Assembly: GCA_027488905.1 (NCBI GenBank)
Contig: JAIYAT010000007.1
Span: 186,001 to 250,000 of the forward strand
DNA from: Bacteroidota bacterium
Lineage (GTDB): Bacteria; Bacteroidota; Bacteroidia; UKL13-3
Direction: 5' to 3'
DNA length: 64,000 nucleotides
The notes under the pieces are model-generated. The model was given only the letters and a program-made list of their open reading frames with translations. It was not told the origin of the DNA and made no database searches. The stretch's first letter is position 1; every line of letters starts with the position of its first letter. Shown piece by piece: positions 26,442 through 33,041 of the stretch. The translations under genes and the position numbers were made by a program.

Positions 26442-27236
26442 TTAAGATTGTGGTGTGGTGGTGTTTTGTGTAATTAGTTCAAGAATGGTTTTAAGGGTGC
26501 TCTTATCCTTTTCAATCTCACTTAGGAGTAAATACATCGTTCCTAATTCTTGGTTGCTTAAACCCTCGCAAAAGGTCTGAATCAAATCAAGAATTACTTC
26601 TCTTTGATTTGGGTCTTTGTCCTTTGCTTGGTCAATTTGATTCGACGTTTCTTCCGTGCCAGATAAAAAGTTAATAGCACTTCCAACTGGCGTTCCAGTG
26701 AAGAATTTTGCTAATCCTGGCAGAGCCATTCCAATAACTGAGGAGTAATATTCAATTTGCTTTTTAGCATCCAAACTGGCTTGCATGTCTGAGACCTGAT
26801 ATTGCAGCTCTTCATTTATGGCAATTGCATTGGTTAGCTCAGCACTTAATCTTTCAAGCTCTTTGCTCCGCTCCATTTCTGAGAACTTGCGCTGAACCAA
26901 ATCGTTTACTTCTGCTTCGCCAAGGCCAGCATAGCCCGATAGGGATTTAGGAATATCTTCAAGTGAATCATTCAACTCATAGACCTTTGACCAAATAAGC
27001 ACATTGTCCTGGGCCGTTTTAAACTCCACTTTTACCTTGTCAGGATTTTCGGCTTGATTATAACTCAATATTAGGCTGGAGTAGTTGGCAATGGCAGCAT
27101 TTTCAATGCTGTTTAGCTTTTTGCCATTGCGAGAAAACATGGCATTAAACACCACATTGGTATACCCTTGCTTTTCAAAGGTTTTTTCCATCCTTTTTCC
27201 CGTCTGGGATACGTTATATATTTTTGGCTTGCCCAC
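26442..27236 (-). CDS. Coiled-coil protein of the virus-like element
   Basis: 264 residues. An alpha/beta N-terminus (~1-100) leads into a coiled coil (~115-165: SEMERSKELERLSAELTNAIAINEELQYQVSDMQ), a hydrophobic patch (YYSSVIGMALPGLAKFF) and a helical C-terminus. Unknown function. It overlaps the next gene by 1 bp. A structural or scaffolding role is possible. Confidence 0.6.
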   Translation of the reverse strand: MGKPKIYNVSQTGKRMEKTFEKQGYTNVVFNAMFSRNGKKLNSIENAAIANYSSLILSYNQAENPDKVKVEFKTAQDNVLIWSKVYELNDSLEDIPKSLSGYAGLGEAEVNDLVQRKFSEMERSKELERLSAELTNAIAINEELQYQVSDMQASLDAKKQIEYYSSVIGMALPGLAKFFTGTPVGSAINFLSGTEETSNQIDQAKDKDPNQREVILDLIQTFCEGLSNQELGTMYLLLSEIEKDKSTLKTILELITQNTTTPQS

Positions 27237-27556
27237 TAGATTAGGATTTGTATAAACTCAATGACTGGATAGTCTGTAACATGAGCTGGAATAACTATTA
27301 CCACCAAACCTGAAAACTCTTCTAAGCCTTCTGAAAAGGCATGTTCTGGGCCAATTTCAACAATATTGGTATCGGATATTATCCTTGTTCCAATGGGTAA
27401 CCTTTCGGCGTTGGTCAGAAACAAAAGCTCGTTGTAGGCTTGGAATTCATATCGGTTCAAGCCAACATGTGTGACAATCTTTTTAAAGCGATGTAGCTCA
27501 ATTGAAATTTCTCTTTGAGCCAATTGCTCTTTGATGTAGGTTATAGGGTCTAGCAT
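27236..27556 (-). CDS. Uncharacterised small protein
   Basis: 106 residues with an N-terminal helix and a beta-rich end (SGLVVIVIPAHVTDYPVIEFIQILI). No family recognised. It is packed by overlap on both sides (1 bp and 7 bp) in the virion-gene part of the operon. Confidence 0.55.
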   Translation of the reverse strand: MLDPITYIKEQLAQREISIELHRFKKIVTHVGLNRYEFQAYNELLFLTNAERLPIGTRIISDTNIVEIGPEHAFSEGLEEFSGLVVIVIPAHVTDYPVIEFIQILI

Positions 27557-28020
27557 AGCTTATCCTCCTGATAAAAACTATCGGCATATTCTTGGCTTGG
27601 ATTAACTGATGGCTTGGGATCGGTGTTGATAGTACTTTTTTCTAGTGCACTGCACTTAAAGTAGACACTGATGCTGTAAGGAGAAAAACTGGTTATAGGG
27701 GTGGTATCTGTATAAATACCACTGACCAGTGCGCCAGATTTTAGAGTTATTTCCAGGGCTTGAAAATCATACTTATCATCAACCTCGTCTAAAGCTGGAC
27801 AAGCAACTACGGCTGCGATAGCATTTTCTTTTAGGTTGTTAAATTGCAGGTTTAACCAACCTATTTCAGAAAGATACTTATCGGAGCGAAGCCCCTTAGT
27901 GTGCTTGACTAAAAACCCTGTGCATCTTTTTAGGTATGCAGGAATTTTGTGATTGATGTGTATGGTTTGACCACTGGACTCAACCTGAAATCGCAAGATA
28001 TTATAGCGTATAAATGCCAT
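27550..28020 (-). CDS. Beta-rich virion protein candidate
   Basis: The start is taken at the ATG 28018-28020 (MAFIRYNILRFQVESSG), because the longer frame would overlap the upstream gene by 68 bp. The 156 residues alternate hydrophobic strands in a way compatible with a single jelly roll (RFQVESSGQTIHI ... FQALEITLKSGALVSG ... SISVYFKCSA), ending in a disordered acidic tail. It lies next to two similar beta-rich genes. The structural assignment is a guess from pattern. Confidence 0.5.
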   Translation of the reverse strand: MAFIRYNILRFQVESSGQTIHINHKIPAYLKRCTGFLVKHTKGLRSDKYLSEIGWLNLQFNNLKENAIAAVVACPALDEVDDKYDFQALEITLKSGALVSGIYTDTTPITSFSPYSISVYFKCSALEKSTINTDPKPSVNPSQEYADSFYQEDKLC

Positions 28021-28024
28021 TATC

Positions 28025-28423
28025 TCAATTCTCGTTGGTAAGCCACAAATAAATTTTTGCCTCATATGGATAGCCCTCAGTTGGGAGGTCACCTGCTGCT
28101 ATTTCCGCAGTAGCTCCATCTGTAAGACGTCCTTCAATAGAGCTTCCTCCAGCGTCTAAATGCTCTTCAAACAAGAAGAACTTTTGGTTGGGGGCAACCT
28201 GATTGCCGCTGGTTAGAAGCTTTACTTCATGAAGTTCTTCAAAGACTTCTTGATTGTTCACCTTTAGTCCAAGCATAGTTCCAGCAATCAGATTTTCCTG
28301 AGGAAGCGAAACGTATATACCTCTTATCCGAGCATATTGCTTGTCGGTTTGCGCAGATAGTCTTAATGATTCTCCAGGACTGTTAACAGTAACTCTGATT
28401 TGCTGAAACTTGTGCTTTTTCAT
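28025..28423 (-). CDS. Beta-rich virion protein candidate (small, jelly-roll-like pattern)
   Basis: 132 residues: FQQIRVTVNSPGESLRLSA, then IRGIYVSL, GTMLGLKVNNQEVF, FFLFEEHL, and a final YEAKIYLWLTNE strand. The strand pattern and small size suit a single jelly-roll capsid or spike protein. It is followed immediately by the other beta-rich gene (4-bp gap). No sequence family is recognised. Confidence 0.5.
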   Translation of the reverse strand: MKKHKFQQIRVTVNSPGESLRLSAQTDKQYARIRGIYVSLPQENLIAGTMLGLKVNNQEVFEELHEVKLLTSGNQVAPNQKFFLFEEHLDAGGSSIEGRLTDGATAEIAAGDLPTEGYPYEAKIYLWLTNEN

Positions 28424-28445
28424 GGGTGGTGGATAGGATTATGGT

Positions 28446-29150
28446 TTATGCTTTGATAACAGCTGTGCCTCTTAAAATTACTTTCAAGAAGGAGTTTTCT
28501 GGAGCATTGGCAGACCATTCAAGGTTGCACTCAATGGATTGTTGGTCGCGGATGATTTTTGGGTTATCTAGTACAAACAGCCCTTTGAAATTATCTTTAC
28601 CTTCTGTTTGGAATACCTCACAAGACGTGTTTGGTACAAGCACAGTTCCGTTGGCTTTGAACTCAAACTCACCATTGCGCACGTAATCTGGGATGATATC
28701 ATAGTTTACTGTACCAGGGTTGTCTGTACCTTCACCGACAGCACCTAGTAAGGTGATACCATACAAAAGGAAATAGTTTCCTTTTTCTAATTTACCGCTA
28801 GAGATGTTTGACTGGCCAACCACTTTGTTGTCATCGTCCTTGAACATCTTTATTACTTTAGAGCCACCAATGGCGCGAGCCACATAGTAGGCTGTATCCA
28901 CCGCTTGCAAGCTTTGGTTAGCTAAACCTTGCTGAATTTCTTTTGGTAGCATAGCAATGCGCTTTTCAAACTCAGCGCGAGAGCGTGAGCTAGTAGCTGA
29001 GGTGGTGGCTTTGGATTGGGTCTGAATCTTACGAAACAGCTTTTTCTTGTCGGCTGGACCGCTCAAATTAAGAGCTTCCAAGAAATCGTCTTCCGACATT
29101 GCGCCAAGCAAATTGTATTCGCTGGCTTCAATTTGTCCGAGAGTTGGCAT
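28446..29150 (-). CDS. Candidate major virion/capsid protein
   Basis: 234 residues. The first ~95 residues are helical and charged (MSEDDFLEALNLSGPADKKKLFRKI ... RSRAEFEKRIAMLPKEIQQGL), the remaining ~140 are beta-rich with many short strands, ending SFLKVILRGTAVIKA. It is centrally placed in the virion-like half of the operon. A helical arm plus jelly roll would suit a capsid protein. This is inference; no known capsid family was recognised by eye. Confidence 0.45.
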   Translation of the reverse strand: MPTLGQIEASEYNLLGAMSEDDFLEALNLSGPADKKKLFRKIQTQSKATTSATSSRSRAEFEKRIAMLPKEIQQGLANQSLQAVDTAYYVARAIGGSKVIKMFKDDDNKVVGQSNISSGKLEKGNYFLLYGITLLGAVGEGTDNPGTVNYDIIPDYVRNGEFEFKANGTVLVPNTSCEVFQTEGKDNFKGLFVLDNPKIIRDQQSIECNLEWSANAPENSFLKVILRGTAVIKA

Positions 29151-29173
29151 AATTTATGGGATTAGGGATGTGA

Positions 29174-29695
29174 TTAAATGATTTCAAAAAATACAGGGCT
29201 TCCTTCCAAGGCGTATTCACCTGATTCATCTCTTGAAGGAAATTCTTTACTGGAAGAAAGAGCTGGCAAATCTGGATTGTAGCGATCAACAGAAAGATTC
29301 ACTGGTTCACGGTAAACGGTAGGTTCACCCAAAAATCCACTGATGCCATTGAAAGTGAAATTATCAAGGCCAGCAAGTAGGTCTTTTTTAAGCACCACTT
29401 TCACGCCCGATAAAACCCCTGATGCGCCAATACCTGTGGCGATTAATTTCATGTTAGGGTCTTTAAGGAAAATGTTACCAGCTGCGCCTGCTCCAATTAA
29501 AGCCGCTGGGCGCACAAATGCTTTTACATTGAGCCCTGTTATGGTTGGGTCAACTTTGAGTATCTTGTCAATCATTTTGCCGCTAATAGAGCCAATTACG
29601 ACCCCACCTGTGAGCAATGCCAAGGATTTGATTTCATCCATGACAGCTTGGCCACTGACTTTGGTTTTGGATTTGGTTTTTGTTTTGGTTGCCAT
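29174..29695 (-). CDS. Membrane protein of the virus-like element
   Basis: 173 residues. A basic start (KTKTKSKTKVSG) precedes three moderately hydrophobic Gly-rich segments (LALLTGGVVIGSISGKMI, ~29-46; AALIGAGAAGNIFL, ~67-80; MKLIATGIGASGVLSGV, ~85-101), then a polar C-terminus with an acidic end. The segments look like membrane helices of a small virion or envelope protein. Unrecognised family. Confidence 0.55.
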   Translation of the reverse strand: MATKTKTKSKTKVSGQAVMDEIKSLALLTGGVVIGSISGKMIDKILKVDPTITGLNVKAFVRPAALIGAGAAGNIFLKDPNMKLIATGIGASGVLSGVKVVLKKDLLAGLDNFTFNGISGFLGEPTVYREPVNLSVDRYNPDLPALSSSKEFPSRDESGEYALEGSPVFFEII

Positions 29696-29714
29696 ATCGT
29701 TGGTTATTTATGGG

Positions 29715-31580
29715 TTAGAATAATCTGACTGCTTTAATCTTTGATTTTTTGGTTTGCTTTGGCTTCCCGCTGTTTTTGCCATGCTTGGTTCTTTTAATTC
29801 CCGTGCCTGATAAGCCTGATTTTTTCGCAGTCTTTTTAGGTGCCATGGCTTTATAAATGCCATATCCTATAATGGCTCCACCAATGGCTACAGGAATTGG
29901 ATTTTGTTTGATGAAGTTTAAAATTCCTCCTGTGCTTGGTGCTGCCGCGCTTGATTGCTCCATGGCAACAGGATATACTTCTGAGTAATTGCCACCTGGA
30001 TTAGCAGGTGCAACTAAAACAGGTGTCATGGGTTGCACAACAGCTGGAGCATTTTCGTTTGCTTGAATCTGAGCTGCAATTGTGGCAGAAGTTGGATCAG
30101 CTGCGGCCTCACTTTGCATTTTTGAAACATCCACATTTTCATTTTTGCCCATCAAACCTGTTTCTTTTAAAATGTTGATGGTAGCAATAATTACAGGTGT
30201 AGCCGCGGCAATAGCTGTAGCAGTTACAGGATCGCCCAATTGGCCTAATTGACCTAAGGCGTATCCATCCACATAGCCAGATAGATTTCCTGCTTTGCCG
30301 TTTAGAATGGCATTTTTTAAGGCAGTTCTATCGCCTTGGAGTTTATCTGCAAAAAGCGCTTCAACTTTTACCAAAGCGTTCTTACTTTTTTGCCAAGTGT
30401 CTGCACTCACATTTTTTGCAGCTGCTTGCTCTTTTGTGGCATAAGCCCATTTAAGTTTTGAACCTATTCCGCCAAGGTTGAGTTTTAATGCCAGCAAAAA
30501 GCCACCCCTTGCAGCAAGAGAAAGTGGGTTGAATTTAACTACTGCTTTTACAGCCGATTTAGCTACTTCTGCAACCTTGTTTCCTACCTTATTGGCAACT
30601 GTGGTAACCGCTGTTTTTACATTGGTAAAAAAGCCTTTGATGTTAAGTCCGCTTAAGGCTAAATCATCTGGGTCTAGCTCAATTCCATTTACTGTTTGAA
30701 GCCCATTTTTCAAGTTGAGCTGTTGCTCGTTTTTAGCTAAGATATCCAAAGCCTCCACGCGCTTGTTGGTATACCAATATTGAATAGCATAGTCAAGCAT
30801 CTTTAGCAATGCTTGGGGATCATCCACTGTGGAAACCAACCCAGGGTTTTGAGCCACTGCGTTTCTAGTGGCAACCAAGTTTTGGTAGAGCTTATCTAGG
30901 TCGTCTTGGCTGGAAGTATCTCCCAAACCAAAGCCATTAAGTGAGGTAGCCATGACTGCATCGTGAAAGTCATTGCCTGAAATGCCGCTGAGTACAGCTA
31001 CATTGATTCCTTTTAAATTCATAGCATAATCCATTTTGTCGGTGAAGGTTTTTTCGTAATTGAATTGCGATATCACGCTATCAATCACACAATACTTTTT
31101 TGAATCGCTCAGTGGTACTATCACATAAACATGTTGCCATGTATCACCTGAGTATTTAGTGATACGAAAGCTATGAGGGATTTGTAGGTTGGTAAGAATA
31201 GATGAAGCAAAAATGCTCATGCAATCGCAGTCAACGCCAGTTGAACGTTCTGCCCATGTGCGAGCTGGCCTTCGTAATTGTTCAAGGCCTCGCTTGTCGA
31301 GCTTGTATTGAATGTAGGAATAGACAAACTCCCAGATTGCTTTACAAGTTTCAATAGTAGATGCCCGCTTGAGCAATGGAGCTAGTCGCCTGGTGTCGTC
31401 AAGGTATTTCCAAACAACTTTCTCCATTAACTCTACGGTATCGGTCACCTCACCATCATCGATGATAATGCGATCGCGTTCCTCTGGCGGAGGAAAATAA
31501 GCGTTAAAGCGACTTCCATCCTGGATAGAACGGTAGCCACTGGTAACAGCTATATTAGGATTGTCACAGCACTTTTTCAT
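29715..31580 (-). CDS. Transglutaminase-like protein with C-terminal membrane anchor
   Basis: 621 residues. The N-terminal domain (~60-175) carries a transglutaminase-type triad: Cys118 in TGVDCDCMSIF, His150 in TWQHVYV, and Asp167 in YCVIDS. Middle regions include Ala/Lys-rich helices (~320-350). A membrane helix lies near the C-terminus (IPVAIGGAIIGYGIYKAM), followed by a ~45-residue very basic tail. Transglutaminase-fold proteins act as proteases or crosslinkers; here a virion-maturation or entry role is plausible. It overlaps the next upstream gene by ATGA (31577-31580). Confidence 0.75.
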   Translation of the reverse strand: MKKCCDNPNIAVTSGYRSIQDGSRFNAYFPPPEERDRIIIDDGEVTDTVELMEKVVWKYLDDTRRLAPLLKRASTIETCKAIWEFVYSYIQYKLDKRGLEQLRRPARTWAERSTGVDCDCMSIFASSILTNLQIPHSFRITKYSGDTWQHVYVIVPLSDSKKYCVIDSVISQFNYEKTFTDKMDYAMNLKGINVAVLSGISGNDFHDAVMATSLNGFGLGDTSSQDDLDKLYQNLVATRNAVAQNPGLVSTVDDPQALLKMLDYAIQYWYTNKRVEALDILAKNEQQLNLKNGLQTVNGIELDPDDLALSGLNIKGFFTNVKTAVTTVANKVGNKVAEVAKSAVKAVVKFNPLSLAARGGFLLALKLNLGGIGSKLKWAYATKEQAAAKNVSADTWQKSKNALVKVEALFADKLQGDRTALKNAILNGKAGNLSGYVDGYALGQLGQLGDPVTATAIAAATPVIIATINILKETGLMGKNENVDVSKMQSEAAADPTSATIAAQIQANENAPAVVQPMTPVLVAPANPGGNYSEVYPVAMEQSSAAAPSTGGILNFIKQNPIPVAIGGAIIGYGIYKAMAPKKTAKKSGLSGTGIKRTKHGKNSGKPKQTKKSKIKAVRLF

Positions 31581-32080
31581 CCTTGAAATTTTTGAGGAGG
31601 TGATTGATGAAAAATGCCGTTAACGTATGTCGTAAAAGACATTTCTAGCGGTAGGTTCAAAGATGCTAGTACATTGGAAAGCTTCTTAGTTTTAAAGGCA
31701 CTAATGAGTGCAGGGATTTGAGTAATAATTCCACTAATGACACTTGAAAGGGAAGTCCAAGGCACTATCAATTCAATTGTATCAATATTAGATACCGAAA
31801 GGGGCTTAATTTGAATAGTTTTATTTTCAGCAATGGATTGGGTCAATACCTTACCATTTGACCAGAGAGAAACCACTGGTTTAGTCATATTCAAACTATC
31901 TTTGGTAGGGTTGTTTACAGCTATTTCGGTTCTAAATGAAATGCCACCCAGATTTACATCATGAATCCTTGGGTTGGCTAATTTAAACGTAGAATTATCC
32001 GACACGTTTTGTGCCTTTACCATACGAAGGAAAAACAATCCCACAGCTCCGAATATACCTATGCCAATGAGTTTATTCAT
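31577..32080 (-). CDS. LEA2-like membrane-anchored protein
   Basis: From ATG 32078-32080 (MNKLIGIGIFG), preferred over 32104, which would deepen the overlap with the upstream gene. 167 residues: N-terminal membrane helix (LIGIGIFGAVGLFFLRMV), then a water-stress/LEA type 2 beta-sandwich pattern (GGISFRTEIAVNNPTKDSLNMTKPVVSLW ... IQIKPLSVSNIDTIELIVPW). LEA2 domains are extracytoplasmic; here it may be a periplasmic or virion-membrane component. Confidence 0.65.
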   Translation of the reverse strand: MNKLIGIGIFGAVGLFFLRMVKAQNVSDNSTFKLANPRIHDVNLGGISFRTEIAVNNPTKDSLNMTKPVVSLWSNGKVLTQSIAENKTIQIKPLSVSNIDTIELIVPWTSLSSVISGIITQIPALISAFKTKKLSNVLASLNLPLEMSFTTYVNGIFHQSPPQKFQG

Positions 32081-32312
32081 TGTCATTAGATTTACGGTTC
32101 TCATAATATTCTGAAACTTCTTTGGAGAGTTTATCTAGCAGCTTTTTTACAACATATCCAGCGGCAGCAGAAGCAGCAGCATAAATAACCACTGTGCTTA
32201 AACCACCAAAAGTGATTGCAAGCAAAAGCGGTTTCGCGCTAACGGCTTTAGTGATTCCGCCTATTACACCAGATAGGGTGGTAAAGATTACTGTATGGGC
32301 TTCTTGTGACAT
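32073..32312 (-). CDS. Small membrane protein, first gene of the virus-like operon
   Basis: 79 residues with two hydrophobic stretches (TVIFTTLSGVIGGIT, and LLLAITFGGLSTVVIYAAASAAAGYVV) and a basic/acidic tail (KKLLDKLSKEVSEYYENRKS). Unrecognised. It starts the long minus-strand run; the promoter must lie in the 330-bp gap upstream. A short hairpin abuts its start codon. It overlaps the following gene by 8 bp. Confidence 0.6.
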   Translation of the reverse strand: MSQEAHTVIFTTLSGVIGGITKAVSAKPLLLAITFGGLSTVVIYAAASAAAGYVVKKLLDKLSKEVSEYYENRKSNDNE

Positions 32313-32340
32313 GAAGTTTGACTTTGTGAGAACAAACTTC
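32313..32340 (-). promoter_or_regulatory. Hairpin abutting the first start codon of the virus-like operon
   Basis: Arms gaagtttg (32313-32320) and caaacttc (32333-32340) are perfectly complementary with a 12-nt spacer. They end directly at the ATG of the first gene. This would be a 5' UTR hairpin or an operator. Confidence 0.5.
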
Positions 32341-32361
32341 GAAAATGTTTAAATGGCCAAA

Positions 32362-32407
32362 GGGCGTAAAAGGGTGTGTTAAGGCCTAAGGGGGTGTAAA
32401 AGGGTGT
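32362..32407. repeat. Two direct repeats 30 bp apart upstream of the virus-like operon
   Basis: The 16-mer gggYgtaaaagggtgt occurs at 32362-32377 and 32392-32407, starting exactly 30 bp apart (about three helical turns), with an aggcct core between. The position, 50-95 bp upstream of the first gene, suits a repressor/activator operator or an iteron. The rest of the gap (32408-32644) shows no gene. Confidence 0.65.
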
Positions 32408-32632
32408 AGTATGAATCTTGCTTTTAAAAAGCGGACAATTTGCTGTAAACTGACACAGACCAGCATACCTTTTGCTGACACTCAAACCGACCCTTCTGTA
32501 TTTTTTATTTTTCCCCACCACATTTTTTTAATTCAATTTTTTAGCCGACTCGCATTGCACACATTTGCAAGTCACACAAGCCGACACACAACAAAAGCTT
32601 GCATAAGAGTAGAATTTATCCAACGCTTTTAC

Positions 32633-32640
32633 TAAATTTG
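32633..32640 (+). promoter_or_regulatory. Bacteroidota -7 element (TAnnTTTG)
   Basis: taaatttg matches the TAnnTTTG -7 consensus and lies 4 bp before the GTG start at 32645. The transcript from it would be leaderless or the start codon lies further in. No convincing -33 TTG at the right distance was found. Confidence 0.4.
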
Positions 32641-32644
32641 CACC

Positions 32645-32956
32645 GTGAAATCAATATCCTTCATAATAGCTGCTTATGTGTTGCTCTTGGCGACAGTTCC
32701 CTGCTATTTGGATGACAAATGCCTAAACCAATCTAATCACACTGAACAATCACAAGGCGACCAGGACGAACAAGGTTGTAGCGACTGTTGTTCGCCATTT
32801 TTAAGTTGTAGAACTTGCAGCGGCTTTACCTTTTCTCTTTTATCATTCTCTTTAAAAGCCTGTATTGTTATTTCCGAAAAAAAGATTTCTGTTCAAGACC
32901 AGAATTTTATTTCGGAGTTTCATTCTTCTATTTGGCAACCGCCCAAAATAAGTTAA
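32645..32956 (+). CDS. Cys/His-rich secreted protein (DUF6660-like)
   Basis: 103 residues with a GTG start. A signal peptide (SISFIIAAYVLLLATVPC) is followed by a metal-binding-like stretch (CLNQSNHTEQSQGDQDEQGCSDCCSPFLSCRTCSGF, ~27-65). Small proteins of this type (DUF6660-like) commonly precede TonB receptor and cation-efflux genes in Bacteroidota, as here. It probably binds or senses metal ions in the periplasm. Confidence 0.7.
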   Translation: MKSISFIIAAYVLLLATVPCYLDDKCLNQSNHTEQSQGDQDEQGCSDCCSPFLSCRTCSGFTFSLLSFSLKACIVISEKKISVQDQNFISEFHSSIWQPPKIS

Positions 32957-32962
32957 TGTTTA

Positions 32963-33005
32963 TTGTGGCGAAGCCACAAATTATTTTATTCGGTGCTTCG
33001 CACCG
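32963..33005 (+). repeat. Two tandem short hairpins
   Basis: ttgtggc-gaa-gccacaa (32963-32979) and cggtgc-ttc-gcaccg (32991-33005) are two perfect stems with complementary 3-nt loops, 11 bp apart in the leader of the TonB receptor gene. They could form an RNA regulatory element or a transcription attenuator between the Cys-rich gene and the receptor. Confidence 0.6.
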
Positions 33006-33041
33006 CTAATCATCATTTTACAAATATTAATATTATTCAAA

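Noticed and set aside
32288-32521. 77-residue open frame on the minus strand overlapping the start of the virus-like operon
   Set aside because: It overlaps the first operon gene and the direct repeats, has no domain or membrane pattern, and its composition comes from the repeats.
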